Shown: positions 34,968 to 45,072 of the stretch, piece by piece
How the letters are laid out: every line of letters begins with the position of its first letter
Position numbering within the stretch: the first letter of the stretch is position 1
From: Trichodelitschia bisporula
Taxonomy: Eukaryota; Ascomycota; Dothideomycetes; Phaeotrichales; Phaeotrichaceae
Direction: 5' to 3'
Length of the DNA stretch: 64,000 nucleotides
NCBI GenBank assembly: GCA_010356995.1
Contig: ML996690.1
Span: 79,101-143,100 of the forward strand
Notes under the pieces: model-generated
Told to the model about the DNA's origin: nothing
The model's input: only the letters and a program-made list of their open reading frames with translations
The model's database searches: none
Made by a program: the position numbers and the translations under genes

Positions 34968-35155
34968 ACTACGGCATCAGGCCTATTAAAGGTCAATCTG
35001 CAGGGGTCTCGTGGCGGGCAAGGCAGTATTGGCTTGCTAAAAGCCAATGGTGGATTCAACACCACTTTTTCCATCAGCCCCGGAAAGTCATTGCTACCCT
35101 ATCACAGTTCAAGACACCTCTGCCGATTGACCTTTAATAGGCCTGATACCGTAGT
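34968..35155. mobile_element. MITE (non-autonomous DNA transposon, 188 bp)
   Basis: The terminal inverted repeats begin ACTACGGYATCAGGCCTATT; the arms match at 30 of the first 31 bases and at about 38 of 42. The core (about 100 bp) has no coding capacity. The homologous intron in copy 1 (near 18090-18105) runs straight through, giving an empty-site comparison that fixes the insertion between GGTT and the ATTGTTAACC block. No clear target-site duplication is seen, so the superfamily is undetermined. High arm identity suggests a fairly young insertion. Confidence 0.8.
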
Positions 35156-35569
35156 CGAATTGTTAACCATCAATGTAGAAAGTATGTTGCACTCACCAAA
35201 TGGGATCTGGCACTCGCTGCGAAATTTTATGAATTCTCAAAGTCTCGTGATGTCGCACTCGACAAGGGATGTGATCGAGCATATCATCGTACTCCCTGAA
35301 GATATATCGGGCAGCCTTGAGGAAAATAATGGCTAACGTTGTCCATATCCTGGGCCTTTGTTGCGACGGCATCCTGCCACGTCAAAAACTCTTGATACTG
35401 ACGATCTTCGAAGGCGGGTGGCTTGGCCAGCAGAGCGAAGAAGTCCTCGTCGAGGGGTCGAACTGTGCCTCTATTAATGCTTCGCTCGAAGTGGATCTGG
35501 AGGCTGCATTTTCCCACTGTCTCAGCAACATCTCGCACCCGCTGCAGAGGAATGGGCCGCCCGGAGCAT

Positions 35570-35740
35570 CGAACTAGAGGCGCTTGGTGCTCCTTGTTCG
35601 AGCTGACGCGACACCTAGAGGTGGTGCTGAGGTCTTCCAATTCCCCTTGACAAACGGGCCGTCCGAGGCATCAAAGAAAGGTTAGAGGCGCTTGGTCTTG
35701 TCTGAGTTGATACGACACGCGAAGGTACTGCCGAGCGCTT
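35570..35740. repeat. imperfect tandem duplication inside copy 2
   Basis: Two related units of roughly 95 bp, each with TAGAGGCGCTTGGT followed by TTGT(C)TGAG or TTGTTCGAG and then ACGCGACAC or ATACGACAC. Copy 1 has a single unit, so the duplication is specific to copy 2. Confidence 0.55.
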
Positions 35741-35842
35741 CAAATGCATGCAAAGCGTCTCGGGCGGCCGTCTCCCAAAATTCGATCGATGCCATTGCTG
35801 ATGGAAGGTGGTGTGTCGTGAAGAAGAGAACTGGAAGGTATA

Positions 35843-36561
35843 ATTAGTTTATCTCGGTGATAAAAGGTACCGTGGGTACGTTGTTAGTACCGTAAGCAGG
35901 TAGTAGAAATGCGAATTGATTGGTTAAGCACGCCCAGGCCTCGTCATGCTAAGCGTGCTTTGAACACTTGACTACGTACCTCACGGTACTCCACCCGCCG
36001 ACGTCCGCCCATGGGCAAGCACGGGCGGGCAGGTTAAAGCTTCTGCCTGATCTTAATCTACCCGTCCGCGCCCCCCCCGCCGCCGGGCGTCGCCCAGCGG
36101 GCCGAGAAAACAAAGTTCACGGCCGGGTTGACAGGTCTAGCCAAACCCTCGCAATACCGCTACTGCCCGTGTATGATGTACAACAAGGCTCACTGGCACG
36201 TGTATACAATATGGTGATTGTGAAAGAGTTGATGAAAGACGAGGAGATGAAGAGAGTCAGAGACTCTCGAGGTTTAAATACACGATGCCAGGTATCCTCC
36301 TCTGCTCCTTCCTCCATCATACTCGCATTACATCATGTCTGTGCTTGCATAAGAATGCTCCTTCCATAACCACATCAGCGTACCATTCTTATATCCAAAG
36401 CCAGCAACATATGCTGCTTCAAACGCGTTGGATACATACCTTTGGAAAAGCCGCCTTTTGTCTAGCACGGAGAATCTGGTCATCCGGCTTGTTTGCGTGT
36501 ATAACCTTATGTACAAAGCAGGCCCAGAAGTGCCCATCAAATTCGGACCAGATGTGTCATC
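35843..36561. other. intergenic upstream of tRNA
   Basis: No gene found. Short runs GTACCGTGGGTACG and TAGTACCGTA lie at 35866-35905. Confidence 0.4.
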
Positions 36562-36646
36562 GGGCGCATGTTCTAGCGGTATGATTTTCGCTTCGCATTC
36601 GTTGCGGATATGTGAAAGGTCCGGGGTTCAATTCCCCGTGTGTCCA
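36562..36646 (+). tRNA. tRNA-Ala(CGC) with a 13-nt intron
   Basis: Folds as a full cloverleaf. Acceptor GGGCGCA (36562-36568) pairs with TGTGTCC (36639-36645) and includes a G3-U70 pair; with discriminator A at 36646 this is the alanine identity set. The anticodon stem TTCGC (36587-36591) pairs with GTGAA (36612-36616), loop TTCGCA plus T, anticodon CGC (36594-36596). A 13-nt intron lies at 36598-36610, and its TGCG can pair with anticodon-loop CGCA, as tRNA introns do. The T arm CGGGG-TTCAATT-CCCCG contains the B box GGTTCAATTCC. The D stem has one T-T mismatch at 10-25. The mature length is 72 nt before CCA. The D arm resembles tRNA-Pro, but the identity elements favour Ala. Confidence 0.82.
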
Positions 36647-36648
36647 GC

Positions 36649-36654
36649 TTTTTT
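36649..36654 (+). terminator. RNA polymerase III terminator
   Basis: A run of six T starts two bases after the tRNA discriminator, the normal Pol III stop. Confidence 0.8.
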
Positions 36655-37507
36655 GCCGCCTTTGTCGAAAGACGAGAATGTGAAGCTAGCCCTGAGAGGG
36701 CGAGGCTGGTGGTGATTTCTTTTTACTATGGTGTGGCGTGGGGAGAGGAATGGGCGATATCACCGGGTAGTTAGTGGGGCAGATTGACGACGTTTTTTTG
36801 ATGCCGCCCGACCACACAGAACCGAGCAAAGTGTATTTGAGAGATCGAAGCGGATAGCATAGGCATTATCTTGATGATGTCATGGTGGGAGACTGGGTGG
36901 TATCGCGGTGCGTTGTGCGCAGCTTACGAGGCAGGTGGACACTCTTTTTGACATCGCGAGAACGTACACAGCGAGCAAAGCACTCCATCCAAGAAACCGA
37001 AACAGCTAGCATAGACACTCCTCACCACCCTCAGCATCATCACAGCAGCCCTCACAACGCTCACAACCACTCAATTGACTCACAAAAAAAAACCCCGCTC
37101 AACGCCCACAATGCGAAAATCCCCAACCCGCAGACACAACCAGCAGGTAAACGAGCGACACCCAGCAGCCCCTCACCCTCTCCACAACAGACAGACAAAA
37201 AAAAAGATACGGCGACAAGCCAGCCCATTTTTCCTCCCCGTCCCCAGCTTTCGCTTCCACAACAACAACAGCACAACCCAACGTCCAGCGCTGACCCCAG
37301 CCTGCAAAAAGCACACACTATTACACTATATCATATGTCCCGCTGAAACCCACACCCGATGCGCTGAAGAAGGAATGCAGGATGGGGCCACAATACACCG
37401 GTCCGCTGGAAAACCATAGACTTAGGAAAAAGATCTCAAGTGATGGTCACCCCGCTCAGTCCCATTACAAACAACCGCCACACTACTCCTCACGCTCCAC
37501 CACCCCA
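36655..37507. other. intergenic
   Basis: No gene. It has A-rich and CAACA-rich patches (37080-37290). It should hold the syntaxin 3' region on the minus strand. Confidence 0.45.
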
Positions 37508-38704
37508 TCACGTAGGCAACCCCCCCACCACCCTCGCCATCAACGTCGGCAACGCCATCGCCACCGCCGCCCTTGCCTGCTTCGTCGGCGTCACAGTCGC
37601 CGTAACCGTCGGACCAGGCGAAGACTTATTACTCGACGGCTTGTTAACAGCCACATAAACGCCCACCGCAATAGCAACGATGATAATAACCACCACGACA
37701 ATCCAGAAGCAGATCCACTTCTTCCTGCGAGCACCCCGCGCGCTCTTGACGCCCATGTCCAGCTGTTCATTCGCCTTGACGATGTTTTCTTGGATCTCTT
37801 CCCCTTTTTGCTCGATGTTCTCGACGAGCGGGTCTTGCTGCACGACCATGGTTTCTAGGTCTTGGAAGAGCTGCGCGAGTTCAATCATTGTGCGCTCGAT
37901 GTGCTGGATTGCTTCGTGGCGGGCGCGGACGGCGTTGAGCGTGGTCTGGGATTGGCCGGCGCGGTTCATGTTCTGCTCCATCAGTACCAACTCCTAAAAA
38001 GACGCAGGGCAAAACTCACCGCCTGCATAAACACGCTCGTCTGATTCCCCTCCGCCGCAATCTCCATCGCCTGCGTCTCACTCAACGATGGATCCACAAT
38101 GCGCAACTGCCGTGCCTGCTGCTCGCGCATCTTCTTGCGGAAATCACTCTCCACCGTCTGATAATCGTTGATCGCCTTCTTGAGCCGACGATCCACACGC
38201 CCCACCTGCGGCGCATTGCGCGGCGACCCGCTCTCGGGATGACTCTTGACGCGCTTCAACTTATCGCCAAGCCCGCGGTACGCCGCCATGATATCCGTGT
38301 TCATGCGGTCAACCGAGTCAATGCCCGCCCGGTCATTAATGACCCGGTTGTGCAGGCCCTGCAGCTCGGCGAGCCGCGTGCCCAAGTCCTCAATGCCCCG
38401 GTCGATGGCCTGGCAGTCGTCGAGGATGGCATTAGGGTTGCCGGCGTTGGCACCCGGGGCGGCGCCATACGCGTGCATTTCTACGTCGTGGTCTTGGTCT
38501 GCTGACTGTTAGACGGGTTTTTTGGGTGGAAGTGGGGAGTGTACCGTAGCCGCCTTGCTGCTGCTGCCCGTACCCGGCGCCGCTGTATCCGCCCTGCTGC
38601 TGTTGGCCGGTGTACCCGCGTCCGCCCTCGCCATAGTTGTTCTGTGCGTAGGGATTCTGCTGGCCGTAGCCGCTGCCGTAGCCGCCGCCTCCGTACTGAG
38701 CCAT
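37508..38704 (-). CDS. SSO1: plasma-membrane t-SNARE, syntaxin Sso1/Sso2 type
   Basis: Qa-SNARE for exocytic vesicle fusion. Exons 38704..38545, 38498..38020, 37993..37508 (1125 nt, 374 aa). The N-terminus is a Gly/Tyr/Gln-rich disordered segment (residues 1-53). The Habc region follows (LDDCQAIDRGIEDLGTRLAEL...). The SNARE helix IERTMIELAQLFQDLETMVVQQDPLVENIE has its zero-layer Gln, then GVKSARGARRKKW and the membrane anchor (about residues 306-329). After the anchor there are about 45 more residues (VNKPSSNKSSPGPTVTATVTP...), whereas Sso-type proteins normally end within a few residues; the extension would lie outside the cell or in a vesicle lumen. Intron 2 is only 26 bp, very short, but the reading frame and the MQA/ELVLMEQN junction fit. 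Confidence 0.9.
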
Positions 38705-39617
38705 GTTAGTATTCCCGAGTTCGATGAATGGAGCAAAGGGTAGAGAATGGCAGATGATGGTGATGAAGAGACGCGCAAACTCACACTCATGGTTGCTGAT
38801 GTCTCGTTCTGCCGGTCCGATTCTGAAACAGCGCGCGTGTGGTATGCCTATTCCTCACTCTCTTGCCGCAGACCCACAAACGAACTTCACCCCCTAGATC
38901 GCCACCGGGGTTTGGGGAGAGCCTCCTGGAGCTAAGACGCGAATAAACGCGCTTGCAGGTGTGAATCTAAGACCACGGAATTGAATAACCCGCAAGAGGT
39001 GAAGAAATTGGGAACTTGTTTGAACAGAGGAATGCTGAACAGTCAAAATGCTCGTGGTCGGTGAGAGTTGTGGTGGACGAGAGACGCCTGAAAGGGAGCG
39101 CAGCGACCACAACCACAGCCCGCGCGCCAAGTCCAGGGGTGGCCCAGCTGAGACGCGGCGCCTGGGGTGAAAGCGGCCCGCCTAACCAGGATGGGAAGGA
39201 TCCATGCACTAATAATATCCGCACGGCCACTTGAATGTCCAGTGAGGCTGCACGCGAAAATGCTTGATGCATCTCAGCCCCATCAGGCATTCAGCCGTAA
39301 TGCACGCCGATACCTCGTATGCGGGGTGAAGCTCGCCAGCAGGAGCTGAAATGCGGGCATCGAAGCTTGCGAAACGGCCGCGGAATGGCCATGGAACGTG
39401 GGGGGGTTCACTCCAGCTGCGAGCGGACACACGTTCTTGCATATCATCGCGCCACGGGACGCTCTGGAATGCGCTGAACTATTAACGACGTCTGCGTCTG
39501 TCTCGGTTGCATTTGGCAGGTCAATGCACGCGCAAGCTGCCCGCTTATCATTGCTATTCATGCCGGGTATTACTATCATCATCCCGTCCCTAGGTGCAGT
39601 ACATCGACCCGAGCAAA
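38705..39617. other. intergenic, syntaxin promoter
   Basis: No gene supported. The open frames on both strands are shadows of each other. Confidence 0.45.
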
Positions 39618-41313
39618 CTACGCGGCCGAGTCCTTGTCCGCTCCCCACCGCGTCGCCTCGTCGCCCGCCGCCCACGTCTTCTCCGTGTACCCGAGCCTCC
39701 GCTTGACATCGGCGACCGTCTGCTCATCACCCGTGTTCTTGCCGATATTATCGCTAATCTTGACAGCAGGGCGCCCAGCGGCGGACGCGATCTTGATCAC
39801 GATATTAAGCGGCACAGATTTTTGGCCCGTAGCACGGCGCGTGAAGTCGTCTATCTCGTCAGTCTCCGCTCCAACCACCGCAAAGCAAACTCACTGGTCA
39901 AAAACGTCCCGACGCCAAACGTAGGCAGGAAGCCCTGCGCCTCGGACGCCGCCTTGTACCGCAGACATAGTTCGACATTCAGGCTGTCGGAGAAAACAAT
40001 CATCTTGCGCTCCTTGATGCCCTGCTCGTCGTAGAACCGGCGCATCATGCCAATGAAGTTCTCCGGATCGCCCGAGTCCTGCCGCACACCCGTGAACACG
40101 TCCGCATACCGCGGCTGCGTCTTCCGCGCGCCGGAGATGGGCGCGTGGACGGGCGGAGGCGCCGTGTTACCCAGGAGGTCCGTCGTGCCGGCATCCGTCT
40201 CCGCAGCCGACGACGTCGTAGCCGCCGCCCCAGCCACGGCGATCGTGTACTCGGGAATCGGCTTCGCAAACGCCTTCAGGAAATCAGGCGTGCCGAACGT
40301 GTCCGTGAGCGCAATGCCCAGGACACCCTCCCCAAACGTTGCTATCCAGTACTGCAGCCCGACCTCATTCGCATGCTCGTAGTCATTCGTAATGGCCCCG
40401 ACGCCCATGAACCACTCGTGCGCCACCGTGCCCACGGGCTCGAGGTCGTACTTCATAGCAAAATGCACATTGCTCGTGCCCGACAGCTTGCCGGTCCAGC
40501 CCTGCTTTTCCGCCTGGGTGCGCGCCTGCAGCAGTCCCTGGATTACGAGATCGTGCGTGTGGTAGTCGCGACGACGGCGGCTGCCGAACTCGGAGAAGAT
40601 ACATCCGGCTTCCAGGAGCTTGAGGCCTTTGTCGCGGGCGCGGTCTATCTGCCCTTCGTGCGTCCAGTCTGTGTCGCAGAAGCGGAAGTAGGCTTCGGAG
40701 ATAAGGGCCAGCAGCGGGATCTCGTAGAGGATGGTTTCGACCCAGAGGCCTTCGGTGTGTACGTCGAGGGAACCGATGTCGGAATCGCTGCCTGTGTCGT
40801 TCTCGGGGTGGAACAGGAGGCGCACTTGCCTCGCGGGATAGAGGCGAAAGGTGCTCAGGAAGTGGAGGTATGCGGGGTTCAGATACGGGCACTTTTTCTG
40901 GAGAAAGGCTAGCTCGTCCTTTGAGAGCTTGATGTTTCCAAGACCTGCGGGGTTAGTGCTATGGCCACGAGAAGCTTGTGCGCCTACGGTCGACTTGTTG
41001 CTGCAGCCAGTTCACCGCTGCACGAGTGAACTTCATGAGAGGGGTGCGGTTCTTGAAGTTGTATGTCACGGCTTGGGAATCAGCTGGGGTATTAGGAGGG
41101 CACGACGATCATACCGACATCCGGGAAGTACTTGAGGACACAGCCTAAGCAGTTAGCATTACCGTATGCGGTGAATAGCTAGCAATTTACATTGCATAGT
41201 CAACTTGTAGAGATCGCTGCAATAGTTAGCAGAGCAAGGCTATCAGAGATGACGCACGTGTCGAGCAGCGAGAAGATGCCCTCAGGCAGTGGCTGGCCAT
41301 CAGACGTCCCCAT
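39618..41313 (-). CDS. NPT1: nicotinate phosphoribosyltransferase
   Basis: Preiss-Handler NAD salvage: nicotinate plus PRPP (with ATP) to nicotinate mononucleotide. Six exons, two of them tiny: 41313..41258, 41216..41191 (26 nt), 41144..41115 (30 nt), 41071..40988, 40944..39895, 39850..39618 (1479 nt, 492 aa). Assembled N-terminus: FSLLDTDLYKLTMQ, then VLKYFPDV and VTYNFKNRTPL, the family start. Further hallmarks: EFGSRRRRDYHTHDL, GTSNVHFAMKYDLEPVGTVAHEWFMG, ALTDTFGTPDFL, GVRQDSGDPENFI, MIVFSDSLNVELCLRY, FGVGTFLTNDF and IVIKIASAAGRPAVKISD. The His of TVAHEW is the site whose phosphorylation couples ATP in the family. An insert of about 45 residues (AGAAATTSSAAETDAGTTDLL...) lies between the FL-KAF and GVRQDSGD parts and looks disordered. 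Confidence 0.95.
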
Positions 41314-41829
41314 GGTTGCGTCGTGGAATAGTAGATTGGTTGACAGATGAAGATGTCCAGGAAGGAGATTACTGAACAAATGAATGCTGCGGGGTGAGGC
41401 TGGGGTCGCGGTGAGGCTTTTGACTGCGATGCAACTTGTCACTGATTCCAATCAAGTGAAGTGTGGGGGGTGACTGCAGGAAGCCAAGACCTTCACCCAT
41501 GACGAAAGCTTGCATCTGCTTTTCAGCCCTACGGTGACGATCCGGCACATGGTTGTGACGCATCGACATTATGCATATGGGCGAGACTCTCAGACTCAAG
41601 CCTGAGCCGTGAAAGGAGGAAGGAATTGCAGTGAAGACTTCTAAAGGAGTCATTATCCGCATTGAGACACAACTGGGCGAAGGAATCAATTTTGAACACC
41701 CATTGCAGGTGAAACTGTACAGGCTCGTTCATGGTTGATTTCAGCAGCACACATAGGTTCAAAGCCGCTGAATGAGAGATCATTCCTCCTCAAAGTCACC
41801 GCTAAAGAGCCAAACATAACGCCTCATTC
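41314..41829. other. intergenic
   Basis: No gene; NPT1 promoter and 3' side of the next gene. Confidence 0.45.
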
Positions 41830-42689
41830 TCAAGACACGACAGGCCGTTTCTTTATCTCCTTCATGACAAGCTCCCACACACCCGGAGCCCGACTCCGCC
41901 GTATGCCCTCCATCCCATCCACGAAGAACTTATTCCGCGGCTCACGCACCCACACCGACATCTTCGCCCACAAACTCGTCTTGTCCTGTATACCAGGTAT
42001 TACGCGCACAATGTTCGCAATGCGTCCTATCCGCGGCTTCAGCGGGTGCAGCTCGCCCACCGTCGTCGCCGTCGTCTTCTGCATGCCCGACAGCCTGACA
42101 GTCGCGAACTCAAGCGGCGTCTTGTGCGGCAGATTATTGCAAAAGCGCATCAGCGCCTGGCGGGACAGACGTGCGTGGCTCGGCAGCTGCATGCGGACGG
42201 TTGCAACGTAGGGCGCTGTAAGGGTGGAGACGACGAGCATGGGAACAGCGCCGAGGAGGACGGCTGTGGGGTTAGCGGGTTCCTTTGAGCGGTACACGAG
42301 GACAAAGACGTACCAGGCCCAGCTTTCCAGTTGGCCTCCTCCTCGGCGATGACATATCGCGGCGCGAGGAAGAGGCATGAGCCGGCGAAGAAGCAGACGG
42401 TGGCTACTTTGATGGTGGCTACGAGGGAGCTCTTGAAGGCGCCATTGTTGAAGATGAGGAGGCTTTCGGGGTATTCTGCCTGGTGTTAGGCGGGTCGAGT
42501 GGAGGTAGATGAGGCTTGTTGAGTACCGTATGTTTGCGGCGGAGCTTTGAATTTGCCCACTTCCTTCAGCCGGTTCTTGACTGCGGGGCCTTTGCTGCGG
42601 GCGCCGGGTGTTATGGAGCTCGTGTGCCGCACGCTGGATCGGTGGAGCACATTGGCTCTACAGCTCCACGCGCGAATGCCAGCGACCAT
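41830..42689 (-). CDS. probable mitochondrial inner-membrane protein, unknown function
   Basis: Exons 42689..42527, 42475..42314, 42263..41830 (759 nt, 252 aa). The N-terminus (MVAGIRAWSCRANVLHRSSV) is Arg/Ser-rich without acids, like a mitochondrial presequence. Two hydrophobic spans follow: one around SSLVATIKVATVCFFAGSCLFLAP and one around AVLLGAVPMLVVSTLTAPYV. A conserved-looking basic C-terminal part comes next (QLPSHARLSRQALMRFCNNLP, KTTATTVGELHPLKPRIGRI). The two-helix hairpin with a following matrix domain is similar in layout to TMEM70/TMEM186/TMEM223-type assembly factors, but I cannot claim homology. The second intron uses the CAGGCAG acceptor (exon 42475) to keep frame. Confidence 0.75.
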
Positions 42690-43263
42690 GAGCTGTTGTG
42701 GGCGGACCGCGGGGCAGAGTGGGATTACGGACGGAGGTGCCTTTGGCGTCCGCATCTGTGCCCATCTCGTGCAGTCATGCAGGGGCATCAAATTGAGACT
42801 GGGCCTGAATCTCCAGGCCCCAAGCCTCTGCAACTGAGCTTCAATCAGCTCGCTCTTCACAAGTCTTGGTGAACATTTTGTAAATAGAAATGCTGCCAAA
42901 CGATGCATATAGACAAGACGCAAGCTTTACCACGATAACTGCATCACCAACAAGCCATTCTTGCGCTGAATACAGAGTGCACCCGGTCTAGCCACGTCTA
43001 TCCAAATTTGGCCCCGTCCCCCCGACCCACGACCCCCAAACGTCACCCCTTGGAACAGCTTGTCCTCCATCCCATCCGCCAATCTATCCACCATATCCCA
43101 ATCTATTCCACACCTGACACTGTCTGTCGCTATCTCTGCCATTTGTCTCCATCTCCCATCGCTCACCTCCCAACCGCTCATTCTCATGTAGCGCAGCAAC
43201 TCTCGCCCATCTTCTCCAACTATCATGAGCATCGCGCCTCCCTAACCTCACCAAACCACCGCA
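42690..43263. other. divergent promoter region
   Basis: No gene. It separates the divergent mitochondrial-protein and glutaminyl-cyclase genes. The last 250 bp are C/A-rich, leader-like. Confidence 0.45.
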
Positions 43264-44568
43264 ATGCACATCCCCACCCTCCTCGCCGCCCTCATCCCCG
43301 CCACGGCAGCCTACACCAAACTCTCGGACTCCTCCCTCAAATCCCTCCCGAGCCCAGGCAGCGACTTCGACATCAAAACAGGCGCCCTCCTCTCCCCCCT
43401 CCTCACCGTCCGCGTCCCCGGCACTCCCGGCATCGCCGCCGTGCAAGCCCACTTCGTAACCTTCTTCCAAACCCACCTCCCCTCCTGGAAACTCTCCTTC
43501 CAAAACAGCACCCAGCCCACCGCGCTCGGCCGCCCCCTCCCCTTCGTCAACATCGTCGCCACGCGGGATCCCCCCTGGGCCAAACAAGGCGACGTAGGCC
43601 GGCTCGCCCTTGTCGCGCATTATGATTCGAAGATAGATCCGCCGGGCTTCATCGGCGCGACGGATAGCGCAGCCCCGTGTGCTATGATCCTCCACGCAGC
43701 ACGGAGTGTGGATGCGGCGCTGACGCGCAAGTGGGAGGCTATGAAGAGTGCAGGGCAGACGGGCTCGCTCGAGGGCGAGAAGGGCGTGCAGATTATATTG
43801 CTGGATGGGGAGGAGGCGTTTTTGAATTGGTCGGATGAGGACTCGCTGTATGGCGCGCGGTGAGCACCCCCTCCATTCTATCCTAACAATACATATGAGA
43901 CTAACCCCCCCAGCGCCCTCGCCGCGTCCTGGGAACAAGCTACCAACCCCGCAATGTCCACCTTCCGCACGCCCCTCAGCGAAATCTCCCTCTTCCTCCT
44001 CCTCGACCTCCTCGGCTCGCGCAACCCCTCCGTACCCAGCTACTTCAAAACCACGCACTGGGCGTATCAAAACATGGCCTCGGCCGAAACCCGCCTGCGC
44101 GCCCTCAAACTCTTCAAATCATCCCCCAACCACCCCTCTCGCAAAAAGGCTCCGGCGAAGAACAGCAAAGGCGGTGCCCCGGCGCGGGAGGCCCGCGAAC
44201 CCAAGTTCCTACCCGAAGCGAATAAGAAGGATACAGCGACGTGGTTGGGTGGATTGATTCAGGACGATCATATACCGTTTATGGCGAAGGGCGTGGAGGT
44301 GTTGCATATGATTCCCGACCCGTTCCCGACGGTGTGGCATCGGATTGATGATGATGGGGCGCATTTGGACGGCGCGACGGTTGAGGATTGGGCACTGCTT
44401 GTGACGGCGTTTGCGGCGGAGTGGTTGGATTTAGAGGGGTACTTGGCGGCGAAGCCGGTGATGAAGAGGGAAGTGGGAGGGGAAGGTGAGGCGGAGGTGG
44501 TGATGGGGGGGACGGAGACGGATGCAAGGCCGGAGCCCGTGGAGGTGCAAGGCAGGTCTGAGCTGTGA
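43264..44568 (+). CDS. glutaminyl-peptide cyclotransferase (M28-fold glutaminyl cyclase)
   Basis: Secretory-pathway enzyme that cyclises N-terminal Gln (or Glu) of peptides to pyroglutamate. Exons 43264..43859 and 43914..44568 (1251 nt, 416 aa). The signal peptide is MHIPTLLAALIPATAA. The zinc and catalytic residues of animal QC are in place: D121 in VAHYDSK, E183/E184 in LLDGEEAF and H341 in PFPTVWHRIDDDGAHLD, with the characteristic ATDSAAPCAM and HMIPDPFP segments. The C-terminus carries an extra 60-residue, Glu/Lys-rich tail. An insert of about 40 basic residues (SRKKAPAKNSKGGAPAREAR) lies before WLGGLIQDDHIPF. An ordinary M28 aminopeptidase is less likely because of the DDDGAHLD motif and the single-zinc ligand set. 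Confidence 0.9.
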
Positions 44569-45072
44569 GTTGTCCCGCTCCCCCTCCCTCTCACTCCGAA
44601 ATCCTAATCTAGCCAGAGGTTAATTTGCTTAGATCTAACTTTTAATGGAATTTACGAATGCGCTCCCGCTGATTCTGCTGCTGTCTGCTGTCTGCTGTCT
44701 GCTACTTGATTCCTTCGTGGTGAGGCTCTTCCGCATCGGGTAGCATTCCGCATTACCCCTTTCGGCGGAGGCAGCTTTGTCCGCGTTCCTCACCCGTGTA
44801 CCTTGTCAGGTCCCTTTCAAACTCCAGGTACACCCCCGCATGCGGCATCGAGGAGCAATCGCGGAGTCTCTTTAAACTTTCGCGATGCCGCATGCAGAAA
44901 CCAGCCCGTCGGGGTCAGCGCTTATCAAGGCCAGATCCCCACCGGACTTCGTGATTTCCGCCATCTCGTTTGTTCGTTCGCCGCGCGCCTTCAGTTTTGA
45001 AACTCACTCCACCCATCGAACACACATCCTCAAACCACCAAGTCCAACCACCACCACCTTCGCACCGCAGCC
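44569..45072. other. intergenic with short tandem repeat
   Basis: No gene. It contains a 7-bp tandem (CTGCTGT)n at about 44676-44703 and is otherwise unremarkable. Confidence 0.45.
44676..44703. repeat. microsatellite-like (CTGCTGT)n
   Basis: Three to four tandem copies of the heptamer CTGCTGT in the spacer after the glutaminyl cyclase gene. Confidence 0.7.

Larger units (their letters stand above)
34062..35842 (-). pseudogene. unknown-family gene, copy 2 (decayed, carries a MITE in its intron)
   Basis: Second copy of the unrecognised gene at 17142-18637, same strand, 17 kb away. The 3' exon (about 34952..34062) is fully open: EPDEVDYPDLYTLL, IMGALVVTVPCVSGCEVADL, VEEENDGLYVGEIGAV, VINLTPDRVRVVEATLLYDSWQ and LIFRLIDEFPVHENKSK, ending in a Ser/Asp/Glu-rich tail. 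The 5' part is damaged: a short tandem duplication (35570-35740), a stop soon after MASIEFWETAARDAL, and an extra 22 bp that shifts the frame near 35300. The intron matches copy 1 at both ends, but a 188-bp inverted-repeat element sits in its middle. Probably non-functional, although the long open 3' exon suggests fairly recent decay. Function unknown. Confidence 0.55.

Noticed and set aside
43084-44070. 328-codon minus-strand frame opposite glutaminyl cyclase
   Set aside because: Gly/Glu-rich antisense shadow of the cyclase coding sequence.
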